64,000 nucleotides of DNA from Pseudidiomarina atlantica (GTDB taxonomy: Bacteria; Pseudomonadota; Gammaproteobacteria; Enterobacterales; Alteromonadaceae). The DNA lies in contig NZ_JPIN01000007.1 of NCBI RefSeq assembly GCF_000753735.1, forward strand, positions 1 to 64,000. The letters are read 5' to 3'. The notes under the pieces were generated by a model that was not told where the DNA came from, made no database searches, and saw only the letters and a list, made by a program, of their open reading frames with translations. Below are positions 55,222-64,000 of this stretch, in pieces. The position numbers were made by a program, and so were the translations under genes. Positions within the stretch are counted from its first letter, which is position 1; every line of letters begins with the position of its first letter.

Positions 55222-56294
55222 GTGGACAACCCATTTTATTTATTGACCGCGATGGCACCCTCGTAGAAGAGCCAGCTATCGATAAACAACTCGATAGCAT
55301 CGACAAATTAGTCTTTGAGCCGGATGTCATTCCAGTTCTGTTAGCCCTACAAGCTGCTGGCTATCGGCTGGTTATGGTGTCAAATCAAGACGGTTTGGGC
55401 ACCGATAGCTTTCCGCAAGAAGATTTTGACGCACCACACGACCTGATGATGGCAATATTCACGTCGCAGGGCGTGCGTTTTGATGATGTGCTGATTTGCC
55501 CACACTTTGACCGCGATAATTGTAGTTGTCGCAAGCCGAAACTCGGCTTGGTCAGTGATTATTTGCAGCAAGGCAAGATTGATTTCGGCAAGTCGTATGT
55601 TATTGGGGATCGCGAAACCGACATGCAGCTCGCTGCCAATATGGGCATTCGTGGCTTACGCTACGACCGCTCACAGTTGAACTGGCGTGCAATTCAGCAC
55701 CAATTGCTCGATCAGCCCCGTACTGCGCGGGTTGAACGTATTACCAAAGAGACCGAAATCCGCATCGGCGTCGACCTCGATCGCGCTGGGCCTAACAGCA
55801 TTAGCACCGGTATTGGCTTTTTCGACCACATGCTCGATCAGATTGCTACCCATGGCGGGATTGCGCTGGACATCGCGGTCACCGGTGATCTGCACATTGA
55901 TGAACACCACACCGTTGAAGATACCGCCCTTGCCCTCGGCCAAGCGCTGCGCCAAGCATTGGGCGATAAGCGTGGGATCGGCCGGTTTGGCTTTGCCTTA
56001 CCGATGGACGAGTGTCGCGCAGAGTGTTTGATTGACTTATCGGGTCGCCCATACCTGCAATTTGACGCGCAATTTAGTCGCGCGGAAGTCGGTGAATTAA
56101 GCACTGAAATGGTCAGCCACTTTTTCCGTTCCATTGCCGATGCCATGGCGGTGTCTTTGCACTTGTCGACCACTGAAGGCAACTCACACCACCAGGTTGA
56201 GAGCCTATTTAAGGTGTTCGGACGAGCCCTGCGCCAAGCTGTGGCCCGTACTGGCAATCAGCAATTACCATCGAGCAAAGGTATGTTGGCATGA
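55218..56294 (+). CDS. hisB: Bifunctional histidinol-phosphatase / imidazoleglycerol-phosphate dehydratase
   Basis: The 358-residue fusion has an N-terminal HAD phosphatase ([12 protein letters not shown] at 8-19, zinc Cys in [12 protein letters not shown]) and a C-terminal dehydratase ([28 protein letters not shown]) from about residue 168. The fusion is typical of enteric-like gammaproteobacteria. Confidence 0.96.
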   Translation: MSGQPILFIDRDGTLVEEPAIDKQLDSIDKLVFEPDVIPVLLALQAAGYRLVMVSNQDGLGTDSFPQEDFDAPHDLMMAIFTSQGVRFDDVLICPHFDRDNCSCRKPKLGLVSDYLQQGKIDFGKSYVIGDRETDMQLAANMGIRGLRYDRSQLNWRAIQHQLLDQPRTARVERITKETEIRIGVDLDRAGPNSISTGIGFFDHMLDQIATHGGIALDIAVTGDLHIDEHHTVEDTALALGQALRQALGDKRGIGRFGFALPMDECRAECLIDLSGRPYLQFDAQFSRAEVGELSTEMVSHFFRSIADAMAVSLHLSTTEGNSHHQVESLFKVFGRALRQAVARTGNQQLPSSKGMLA

Positions 56295-56899
56295 GTTTAG
56301 TTATTGTCGATACCTCATGTGCCAATTTGTCGTCGGTCAAATTTGCTTTTGAACGTCTCGGTTACCAACCTGAAGTGACTGCCGACGCCGCGCGCATACA
56401 AGCCGCTGACAAGGTTATCTTGCCTGGTGTCGGCACCGCCAAAGCGGCGATGCGTAACTTACAAGCACTTGAATTGGTGCCGACGCTACGCGCGTTACAA
56501 CAGCCGGTGCTGGGTATTTGTCTGGGCATGCAGTTGCTGACCAGTTGGTCGGCCGAAGGGGATGTTGACTGTCTGAATGTCATTCCTGCGCGCACTGTGC
56601 CGCTGGACAGCCAAGGACAACCGTTGCCGCACATGGGTTGGAATACACTAACTGCAGTCGGTGATAATCCGTTACTAGGTGGTATTGCAGCGCCTGCGTA
56701 CTGCTATTTTGTGCACAGTTATGCGGTCGCCGTTGACGACTACACTAGTGCCAGCACTACCTATGGACAAACCTTCGCCGCGATGATTCGCCGCGATAAC
56801 TTTTTTGGCGCGCAGTTTCACCCTGAACGCTCAGGTGCCATTGGCGCGCAAATTTTGAAAAACTTTATGGAGTTAAGCGATGCTGATACCCGCGCTTGA
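56291..56899 (+). CDS. hisH: Imidazole glycerol phosphate synthase, glutaminase subunit
   Basis: This 202-residue class I amidotransferase has the nucleophile in [10 protein letters not shown] and His/Glu in QFHPERSG. It supplies ammonia to HisF. It overlaps hisB by 4 bases and hisA by 20. Confidence 0.95.
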   Translation: MSLVIVDTSCANLSSVKFAFERLGYQPEVTADAARIQAADKVILPGVGTAKAAMRNLQALELVPTLRALQQPVLGICLGMQLLTSWSAEGDVDCLNVIPARTVPLDSQGQPLPHMGWNTLTAVGDNPLLGGIAAPAYCYFVHSYAVAVDDYTSASTTYGQTFAAMIRRDNFFGAQFHPERSGAIGAQILKNFMELSDADTRA

Positions 56900-57617
56900 T
56901 TTAATCAACGGCGAGGTGGTGCGATTACAACAAGGCGACTTTGCCCGTCAGACTACCTTCGCCAGTGACCCGATGCCCATCGCCCAAGCTTACGCAGCAG
57001 CTGGCGCCGTATGGCTACACGTTGTCGACCTTGATGGTGCACGTGACCCAGCTAAACGTCAGGTCGCAACCATTGAGCGTCTCGCCCGCGAATTACCGAT
57101 GCACGTGCAAGTCGGTGGCGGCATTCGTCAACGTAGTGACATCGAAGCGCTATTTGCCGCAGGTGTTCAACGGGTGGTGATTGGCTCATTGGCGGTAAAA
57201 CAACCCGAATTAGTCAGTGCTTGGCTACAAGAATTCGGCAGTGACGCCATTGTCTTATCGTTGGACGTCAGCATTGCCGCTGACGGCAAGGCCTATGTTG
57301 CCACGCACGGCTGGCAAGAAACCTCCGAACTCACCTTAGAACAAGCCATCGAACGCTTTTTACCTTATGGTTTGCGGCACGTGCTGTGCACGGATATTGC
57401 AAAAGATGGCATGTTGAGCGGTTACAACACCGATTTATATGCGCGCCTCAAACAGCAGTATCCGCAGCTCGTCATTCAAGCCTCTGGCGGTGCCGCACAA
57501 CTCGAGGATTTGCGTGCGCTGCAGGCCATCGGCTGCGATAGTGCCATTCTGGGCAAAGCGCTGTTAACCGGAAAATTCACCCTCGAGGAGGCATTCGCAT
57601 GTTGGCCAAACGCATAA
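56880..57617 (+). CDS. hisA: Phosphoribosylformimino-AICAR phosphate isomerase
   Basis: This 245-residue beta/alpha barrel has catalytic Asp8 ([13 protein letters not shown]) and the second Asp region [14 protein letters not shown]. It is homologous to HisF, the next gene, with which it overlaps by 19 bases. Confidence 0.96.
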   Translation: MLIPALDLINGEVVRLQQGDFARQTTFASDPMPIAQAYAAAGAVWLHVVDLDGARDPAKRQVATIERLARELPMHVQVGGGIRQRSDIEALFAAGVQRVVIGSLAVKQPELVSAWLQEFGSDAIVLSLDVSIAADGKAYVATHGWQETSELTLEQAIERFLPYGLRHVLCTDIAKDGMLSGYNTDLYARLKQQYPQLVIQASGGAAQLEDLRALQAIGCDSAILGKALLTGKFTLEEAFACWPNA

Positions 57618-58378
57618 TCCCATGTCTCGACGTGCGCGATGAGCAAGTGGTCAAAGGCGTACAATTTCGTAATCACGAAATCATTGGTGAGATTGAGCCT
57701 TTAGCAGCCCGCTATGCCGCCGAAGGCGCCGATGAACTCGTGTTCTACGATATCACTGCATCGTCGGACGCGCGCGTAGTCGATAAATCCTGGGTAGAAC
57801 GTATTGCTCGCGTGATTGATATTCCGTTCACTGTGGCGGGCGGTATTAGCTCTGTCGAGCAAGCGCAAACGATACTCGCTATGGGCGCCGATAAAATTTC
57901 GGTCAACTCCCCAGCGCTGCGCGATCCGGATTTGATCAACCGTCTGGTTGATGAGTTTGGTCAGCAGTGTGTGGTCATTGGTATTGATAGTTTTTACGAT
58001 GCTGCCACCGACCGCTATCTGGTTTACCAATTTACCGGCGACGAGAGTAAAAGTCAGCAGACGCGTTGGCGAACCGCTGATTGGCTCAAAGAAGTGGTCG
58101 CCCGAGGCGCTGGTGAAATCGTCCTCAATTGTATGAATCAAGATGGCGTTCGCAATGGCTATGATATTGAACAACTACGTGCGATGCGTGCCATTTGTCC
58201 AGTACCATTGATTGCTTCTGGTGGCGCCGGTGCAGCTGCGCATTTTGCCGATGTCTTTTTACAAGCAGATGTCGACGGCGCGCTCGCCGCTTCGGTGTTC
58301 CATAAACAAATTGTCCCCATCGCTGATCTCAAGCGTGCTTTGCAGCAGCAACAGATCACCATGCGCATTACCGGCTAA
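57599..58378 (+). CDS. hisF: Imidazole glycerol phosphate synthase, cyclase subunit
   Basis: This 259-residue barrel begins [20 protein letters not shown] with catalytic Asp11. [13 protein letters not shown] supplies the second Asp, and [10 protein letters not shown] the phosphate site. It works with HisH. Confidence 0.96.
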   Translation: MLAKRIIPCLDVRDEQVVKGVQFRNHEIIGEIEPLAARYAAEGADELVFYDITASSDARVVDKSWVERIARVIDIPFTVAGGISSVEQAQTILAMGADKISVNSPALRDPDLINRLVDEFGQQCVVIGIDSFYDAATDRYLVYQFTGDESKSQQTRWRTADWLKEVVARGAGEIVLNCMNQDGVRNGYDIEQLRAMRAICPVPLIASGGAGAAAHFADVFLQADVDGALAASVFHKQIVPIADLKRALQQQQITMRITG

Positions 58379-58396
58379 CCCCACTACAGGACGTTG

Positions 58397-59017
58397 ATGA
58401 TGAAGATTACCCAAGCGAACCTGCAGAGTATCGACTTTGCCAAACAACAGGACTTGGTACCGGCGATTGTGCAACATGCGTTCAGCGGTACCGTACTTAT
58501 GCAAGGTTATATGAATCAAGCAGCGCTTGAACAGACCTTGGCGAGTGAGCAAGTCACCTTTTTTAGTCGCAGTAAGCAACGCTTGTGGACCAAAGGCGAA
58601 AGTTCAGGCCACACCTTACAACTGGTCAGTGTGCACACCGATTGTGATCAAGACAGTATTTTGGTCTTGGCGTTGCCACAAGGGCCGACCTGTCATCTCG
58701 GCACCGAGAGTTGTTTCAGTAGCGCTGATCACAGCGAGCAACCAATGCTTGCGCAACTTATGCGAGTGGTCCAGCAACGCCAAGCCAATGCCGACAGCAA
58801 AAGCTATACCGAACGCTTGCTCGCACAAGGCAGTAAACGTGCCGCGCAGAAAGTTGGCGAAGAAGGTGTCGAAGTTGCCCTTGCAGCCGCCGTCGGCGAC
58901 CGCGAAGAGTTACTCAATGAAAGTGCTGACCTGCTCTATCACCTGTTGGTGGTGTTACACAGCGAAGGCTTGGAACTCAATCAAGTGCTGCAGGTTCTGC
59001 AACAACGTCGGGCTTAG
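58397..59017 (+). CDS. hisI: Bifunctional phosphoribosyl-AMP cyclohydrolase / phosphoribosyl-ATP pyrophosphatase
   Basis: The fusion of about 206 residues joins the cyclohydrolase (HTDCDQDSILV, GPTCHLGTESCF) to the pyrophosphatase (QKVGEEGVEVALAAA). ATG 58397 has AGGA upstream; ATG 58400 is equally possible. It is the last his gene, and its end overlaps the end of the convergent MATE gene by 41 bases. Confidence 0.95.
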   Translation: MMKITQANLQSIDFAKQQDLVPAIVQHAFSGTVLMQGYMNQAALEQTLASEQVTFFSRSKQRLWTKGESSGHTLQLVSVHTDCDQDSILVLALPQGPTCHLGTESCFSSADHSEQPMLAQLMRVVQQRQANADSKSYTERLLAQGSKRAAQKVGEEGVEVALAAAVGDREELLNESADLLYHLLVVLHSEGLELNQVLQVLQQRRA

Positions 59018-60404
59018 CTTGACGTTGTTGGCGCGTCACGTAGTTGCGGCTAACGTGACGCAAACGCCAAGTCAGCAAGACGGCGGCAACACTAAGACCG
59101 GTAATAAAGCCAATCCACATCCCCGGTGCGCCCATCGCCGGCACTATCCAATCAGTGCGTGACAACAAAATGCCTATGGTCAAACCGAACGGCCAATACG
59201 ACACAAAGGTAATCAGCATAACGACTTTAGTGTCTTTGTAACCACGCAAGGTACCCATTGCTATCGCTTGGAAGGTATCCGACAGCGTGAAAATGGCTGC
59301 TAAGCCCATCAATGTGGCGGCGGCGTTGATAACCACGGTGTCGTTAGTGTAAAGACTCGCTAACCACGCGCCACCGAGCCACATAATCAAACCATTCACA
59401 GCTGCGAAGGTCATGCCATAAAAAGTCGCTAACTTATGGCTCTGCATGGCGTTTGCTGGGTTGCCGGCGCCTAAAGCAAAGCCAACCCGCAGCGTTACCG
59501 CCATCGATAGACTCAGTGGCACCATGTAGACCAGCGACGAGATATTCAAGGCAATTTGATGACTGGCCACCACAGTTGCGCCAAGCGGAGCAATAACCAA
59601 AGCCGCAGCGGCAAACAGGCTGACTTCAAAGAACATCGAGGTAGCAATAGGAAAGCCCAGACGTACGATGTACCAAATGTCATCCCAATCGGGCTTATAC
59701 CACTTAGCAAATACCCCGATTGCTTTAAAGCGTTTGGTCCAGAGAACATAGAGCAGCAAGCTCAAAGCCATGACCCAAATTACGATGGTTGTTGCTAAAC
59801 CGCAGCCCGCACCGCCTAGTGCTGGCAAACCAAATTTACCGTTAATCAAAATATAGTTGGCCGGAATATTTACCAGCAAGCCAATAACACCAATCACCAG
59901 TGACGGCATGGTGTGTGACAATCCCTCACAGAAATTGCGCAAGACCATGTAGAGCACTAGAGCTGGCACTGCCCATAGTAAATAGAACAAATAGTCGAGG
60001 GTTATGCTGCGAAAATCTGGCTCTACGTTCATCGCATTCAGGATCAAGGGTGCACAGAGGATCACCGCGACACAAAGCAGACTGCCAATCGCCGCAGCGT
60101 AAAAGCCTTGCTGCACAATGTTGGCAACTTTGTGATGTTTATGCGCGCCATCGAAATGCGAAATAATAGGCGCTAGCGCCAAGCCTAAGCCAAATACCAA
60201 CAAGGTCGACGGGAACCAAATACTACCGCCAACGGAGACTGCGGCAAGGTCGGTTGCGCTGACCCGCCCCGCCATGACCGTATCGACCACACTCATTAAC
60301 ATTTGCGTCAGTTGTGCAATCAAAATGGGTCCGGTCAAACGGATAAGTTTTTGCGTCTCAAGCCACCAATGATCGGGGCGAGTTGCAGGGGTGGTACGGC
60401 TCAT
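58977..60404 (-). CDS. NorM-type MATE multidrug efflux pump
   Basis: This 475-residue protein has twelve hydrophobic segments and the NorM-branch N terminus (LIRLTGPILIAQLTQMLMSVVDTVMAG) with QALALG-like helices. It probably exports cationic drugs with Na+ or H+. The first MATE gene at 5.8 kb belongs to a different branch. Its 3' end is antisense to the 3' end of hisI. Confidence 0.9.
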   Translation of the reverse strand: MSRTTPATRPDHWWLETQKLIRLTGPILIAQLTQMLMSVVDTVMAGRVSATDLAAVSVGGSIWFPSTLLVFGLGLALAPIISHFDGAHKHHKVANIVQQGFYAAAIGSLLCVAVILCAPLILNAMNVEPDFRSITLDYLFYLLWAVPALVLYMVLRNFCEGLSHTMPSLVIGVIGLLVNIPANYILINGKFGLPALGGAGCGLATTIVIWVMALSLLLYVLWTKRFKAIGVFAKWYKPDWDDIWYIVRLGFPIATSMFFEVSLFAAAALVIAPLGATVVASHQIALNISSLVYMVPLSLSMAVTLRVGFALGAGNPANAMQSHKLATFYGMTFAAVNGLIMWLGGAWLASLYTNDTVVINAAATLMGLAAIFTLSDTFQAIAMGTLRGYKDTKVVMLITFVSYWPFGLTIGILLSRTDWIVPAMGAPGMWIGFITGLSVAAVLLTWRLRHVSRNYVTRQQRQAKPDVVAEPAALD

Positions 60405-60426
60405 TTCAGGTCTCTTTGCTTGGCGA

Positions 60427-61632
60427 TCAGCTCAGTAGCTGATAGGCATCATCTAACGCGCTGCATAAGCGCTCGCAGTCGGCGGCCGTATTATAGGCGC
60501 CTAATGACACTCTGACCACCGCTTGTTGCTCGAGCGCCTGTAAAAAAGGCTGTGCGCAGTGGCTACCGGCACGCACGGCAATGTTTTGTTCGGCCAAAAC
60601 CGCCGCAAGGTCAAATGCATGCAGCTCCGGACTGTAAAAACTGATGAGCGGTAGGCTCGGCTGTTGTTGCGGTAGTACGCGTAACCAACTACGTTGGTTC
60701 AATTGCTCACGTAATTTAAGAGCGAGTCGTTGCAGATAATCATTCAAGCCACCGGCACGCTCCGCACTGAGCCACTGTGCGGCACGCGCGCACGCAACAA
60801 TAGCTGCAGTATTCGGCGTACCCGCTTCAAATTGCTGTACACCTTCAAGATACCGACTCAGCTCGGCACTGACCTGCTGCACCATACCGCCACCCACCCA
60901 TTGCGGTTGCAGCTTGGTTTGCAAGACAGGTGTCGCGTAAAGCACACCGCAGCCAGTGACGCCATACATTTTGTGCGCCGAAAACGTCAGCGCATCGCAA
61001 CCCAGTTGACCCACATCTAACGGCACACTGCTGACCGCTTGCGCGGCATCAACCACGGTAATAGCGCCCTGACTTTGGGCATAAGCGACAACCGCAGCGG
61101 CTGGCAATAATTGCCCAGTGACATTGCTGGCAAGTGTCATCGCTAGCAATTTGCAACGCGGACCAATCTGCGCTTGCCAATCGTCTTGCAAGGCGCCGGT
61201 CTCGGCATCCAAATCAAGCCAACGCAACTTCAATTGGTGGCGCTCAGCAAGGCGCTGCCAAGGGAGTAAATTGGAGTGATGTTCCGCGCGCGTGACGACA
61301 ATCTCATCGCCTGCTTGCCAATCGAGCTGTAGGCCATTGGCGAGCAAATTAAGACTGTGGGTGGCAGAACTCGTGAAGATCAGCGCATCGGCTGTACCGC
61401 CGATCCAATCCGCCAATTGCATTCGCGCACCCTCCAGCAGGTGCGTGGCGTGCTGTGCCAAAGGATAATTACCGCGATGCGCATTGGCATGCTCAAATTG
61501 GTAGTATCCTAGATAGCGCTCTAGCACAGCGTCAGGCACTTGACAGCTGGCTGCGCTATCCAGATAAACCAAGTCGGTCTGTTCACGCCATAACGCAAAC
61601 TGCGCCCGCGCACCTTTATATGAATTAGTCAC
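60427..61632 (-). CDS. csdA: Cysteine desulfurase, CsdA type
   Basis: This 401-residue PLP enzyme removes sulfur from cysteine. The PLP Lys lies in TFSAHKMYGVTGCGVLYA and the catalytic Cys in RAGSHCAQPFL (class II, as in CsdA/SufS). The GTG at 61632 has AGAGG 6 bases upstream and overlaps the upstream gene's stop by 8 bases; the frame is open nine codons further. No csdE or csdL is adjacent, and SufS is an alternative reading. Confidence 0.85.
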   Translation of the reverse strand: MTNSYKGARAQFALWREQTDLVYLDSAASCQVPDAVLERYLGYYQFEHANAHRGNYPLAQHATHLLEGARMQLADWIGGTADALIFTSSATHSLNLLANGLQLDWQAGDEIVVTRAEHHSNLLPWQRLAERHQLKLRWLDLDAETGALQDDWQAQIGPRCKLLAMTLASNVTGQLLPAAAVVAYAQSQGAITVVDAAQAVSSVPLDVGQLGCDALTFSAHKMYGVTGCGVLYATPVLQTKLQPQWVGGGMVQQVSAELSRYLEGVQQFEAGTPNTAAIVACARAAQWLSAERAGGLNDYLQRLALKLREQLNQRSWLRVLPQQQPSLPLISFYSPELHAFDLAAVLAEQNIAVRAGSHCAQPFLQALEQQAVVRVSLGAYNTAADCERLCSALDDAYQLLS

Positions 61633-62464
61633 CGTCAACCTCTGCAACCGCCGATGCATGATCGCGAATAAATCTGACCAGCAGTGGGTTCACTAATTGT
61701 GGGTGGGTTAACGGTCCCATGTGTCCGCAGCTGACCTGCTCGACTTTTACCTGCGGTAAAACTTGCTGTAATTGTGCTGCTACCGTTTGCGCACTTAAGC
61801 GTGATTCGCTGCCGGTCAGCAGTAGCACCGGACAATCGAGTAATCGATAATCGACCAACTTATGCGGTTCACCCATGAGTGCAGCAAAATCCATCGACAC
61901 TTTGTGTGCTTGACTCGCCATCAGTTGCTGCACCTTATTTGGCAAAGCACGGAAGTAACCCGCTCGATTCCAATAGTCGACAAAGATTTCGGTACTCAAC
62001 ATGGCATCGGCTTGGTCAGTCTCAGTTGCTATGGTCTCGATTTCTGCCCGTGCTGGATCTTTGGCATCGAGAATATGAAAAGCCACCGGCTCATACACGG
62101 CAACTGCGCTTACTGGCAATAACTTTTCCAACGCTAACTTAAGCGCCAAAGCACCACCGTAAGAATGCCCCACCAAGATGACTGGCGTATCTCCCCACAA
62201 CGTCGATACGCCGTCGAGAATACGTGGTACCTCATCAGTAAAACGAAAGGCATCACTGTGTTCGACTTCTGCTGCTGGTGCCTTGCCGTAACCTAAAAGA
62301 TCGACCGCAAGTACATCATAATCAGGCGTAAGGCGTTGAATCAGTTCACGCCACTGGCCACTATTACTTTGTGAGCTATGCAGCAGCAAGATCTTGGCCC
62401 CCGTTGCTGTGCCATAGCGATAAAAACCCTGCGGCAATGGCATAGTTTCCGAACGCGCTGTCAT
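61625..62464 (-). CDS. Alpha/beta hydrolase
   Basis: This 279-residue protein has LLHSSQSNSGQW, the nucleophile elbow GHSYGGALAL (Ser near 102) and a C-terminal His in SCGHMGPLTHP. Substrate unknown. It is coupled to the MAPEG gene by a 4-base overlap and to csdA by 8. Confidence 0.85.
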   Translation of the reverse strand: MTARSETMPLPQGFYRYGTATGAKILLLHSSQSNSGQWRELIQRLTPDYDVLAVDLLGYGKAPAAEVEHSDAFRFTDEVPRILDGVSTLWGDTPVILVGHSYGGALALKLALEKLLPVSAVAVYEPVAFHILDAKDPARAEIETIATETDQADAMLSTEIFVDYWNRAGYFRALPNKVQQLMASQAHKVSMDFAALMGEPHKLVDYRLLDCPVLLLTGSESRLSAQTVAAQLQQVLPQVKVEQVSCGHMGPLTHPQLVNPLLVRFIRDHASAVAEVDGD

Positions 62465-62865
62465 ACGACTCGACCGATCACATAACCAATCATGTAGCCC
62501 GCTTGCACCAATAACACGATAAAGGTACCCAGCACACCGACCGTCCGCGGAAAAGATGGACCAACGCTCTTATTCAAGCCAATGGCATGGCCAACGCGGG
62601 CAATGAACAACAAGCTACCCAGTGCATGCAACAAGATGGGGCCGGCACCAGTAAGCTCCATGAGAACTAACATCAGCAACAAAAACGGCACATATTCGGC
62701 AAAGTTTGCATGCACGCGGGTTGCTACCTCCAAATCTTTTGAATCTGCAGTGCCAATACCAACGCGATCGCGCCAACGCAGGCGAATCACCAAAACGGAT
62801 AAGACAAAGTACAACAGTGCCAGCAGGCCTGCATAAAGTAAGCTAATTTCTAATTCTAATGCCAT
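62461..62865 (-). CDS. MAPEG-family membrane protein
   Basis: This 134-residue protein has four membrane segments and the MAPEG pattern (RLRWRDRVGIGTADSKDLEVA, RVHANFAEYVP, RVGHAIGLN). Eukaryotic relatives are glutathione-dependent; bacterial ones are uncharacterised. ATG 62865 follows GGGAGAACAAC; an ORF start at 62907 lacks an RBS and overlaps the adk terminator. Confidence 0.82.
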   Translation of the reverse strand: MALELEISLLYAGLLALLYFVLSVLVIRLRWRDRVGIGTADSKDLEVATRVHANFAEYVPFLLLMLVLMELTGAGPILLHALGSLLFIARVGHAIGLNKSVGPSFPRTVGVLGTFIVLLVQAGYMIGYVIGRVV

Positions 62866-62881
62866 GTTGTTCTCCCATAAA

Positions 62882-62902
62882 AAAGCCCACACAAGGTGGG
62901 CT
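62882..62902 (-). terminator. Terminator after adk
   Basis: AAGCCCAC and GTGGGCTT form an 8-bp stem; on the minus strand six T follow, then the MAPEG RBS. It separates adk from the MAPEG operon. Confidence 0.8.
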
Positions 62903-62937
62903 TCCATGATTATTATGTGTTGTGGTTAACCTAGCTA

Positions 62938-63582
<645 letters not shown>

Positions 63583-63664
63583 TTACAACCTCTTTTCCTG
63601 TTTGATGGGTGTGCGTTTTGAATTAGGTCGAACTTTACCGTTTAGAGGCGTGCAATACAAGTCC

Positions 63665-63694
63665 GAGCAATGCCGACTTTGGTCGGCATTGCTC
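63665..63694 (+). terminator. 13-bp perfect hairpin with T tract on the plus strand
   Basis: GAGCAATGCCGAC and GTCGGCATTGCTC pair perfectly around loop TTTG. On the plus strand AGTTTTTTT follows, but no plus-strand gene lies upstream. On the minus strand (htpG direction) the T tract is missing, so it may act as a weak terminator or protect the htpG 3' end. Confidence 0.55.
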
Positions 63695-63701
63695 AGTTTT
63701 T

Positions 63702-64000
63702 TTACGCGCCAGTAAGTTCCATCATCAGTCGGTTGAGACGACTGACAAATTGGGCTGGATCTTTCAGACTACCGCGTTCCGCAAGTGTTGCTTGATCAAG
63801 CAACAACTGCGCCCATTCGGCAAACTTTGCATCATCGCTGATGGTGCTGACTTGTTTGACCAAAGCATGCTCCGGATTTAGCTCAAAAATGTACTTAGTT
63901 TCCGGTACTTTTTGCCCTGCCGCTTCCATCAACTTAGCCATTTGCGTACTCATGTCGTTATCGTCAGTCACGATACACGCCGGTGAGTTGGTCAAGCGAT
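63702..64000 (-). CDS. htpG: Chaperone HtpG (Hsp90), C-terminal end, cut by window edge
   Basis: Only the last 98 codons are in the window; the gene continues past position 64000. [20 protein letters not shown] and [22 protein letters not shown] are the Hsp90 C-terminal dimerisation domain of bacterial HtpG. Confidence 0.95.
   Translation of the reverse strand, partial: RLTNSPACIVTDDNDMSTQMAKLMEAAGQKVPETKYIFELNPEHALVKQVSTISDDAKFAEWAQLLLDQATLAERGSLKDPAQFVSRLNRLMMELTGA

Overview
The window reads as one continuous stretch of a gammaproteobacterial chromosome, most likely from the Alteromonadales and perhaps Idiomarinaceae. The taxon is inferred from conserved gene content and order (rsxABCDGE-nth, hisGDCBHAFI, yoaA-tsaB-slp-fadD-rnd-ycgL, fadR/dsbB); no 16S rRNA gene is present. 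About three quarters is ordinary core genome.

Layout. 1-18.8 kb: tRNA-Glu x3 and tRNA-Ala, carbonic anhydrase and gltX, tRNA-Val x2, a MATE-uvrB-DUF2919 operon, an aspartate aminotransferase, a 540-base gap with a DnaA-box cluster, tRNA-Asn x2, a lipid/sugar gene pair, the Rsx (Rnf-type) electron transport operon with nth, then gloA, rnt and a YjdF-like gene. 18.8-34.5 kb: an accessory region with weaker operon structure, holding two GFA-family genes around a ClpP-like periplasmic protein, a hipBA module, gene cassettes with attC sites but no integrase (a Qac-type SMR pump, a glyoxalase-fold protein, a YbaK-type deacylase), a lipid A phosphoethanolamine transferase island, and a HigBA-type toxin-antitoxin pair. 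34.5-64 kb: core genes again, including a yeast-type cytosine deaminase, dbpA, rluF, peroxiredoxin, grxD, sodB, fadR, dsbB, a long yoaA-to-ycgN operon, the complete his operon behind a histidine leader peptide, a NorM-type pump, csdA, adk and the end of htpG.

The most interesting module is at 25.1-31.9 kb. dgkA, a PAP2 phosphatase gene, an eptA/mcr-like gene and a PmrA/PmrB-like two-component pair form one operon. Facing it is a large LtaS-type membrane sulfatase-fold gene. Between the two lies a sequence fitting the published PmrA-box consensus, with a -10-like hexamer exactly 10 bases away on each side. The eptA-like gene is broken by one extra base in a run of seven C (coding strand); six C would restore about 529 residues. 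This could be a phase-variable switch, a recent mutation or a sequencing error.

The second item is the cassette array at 23.65-24.68 kb. In two consecutive cassettes the R'' end is the exact complement of that cassette's own first bases, the hallmark of integron cassettes, yet no intI gene is in the window.
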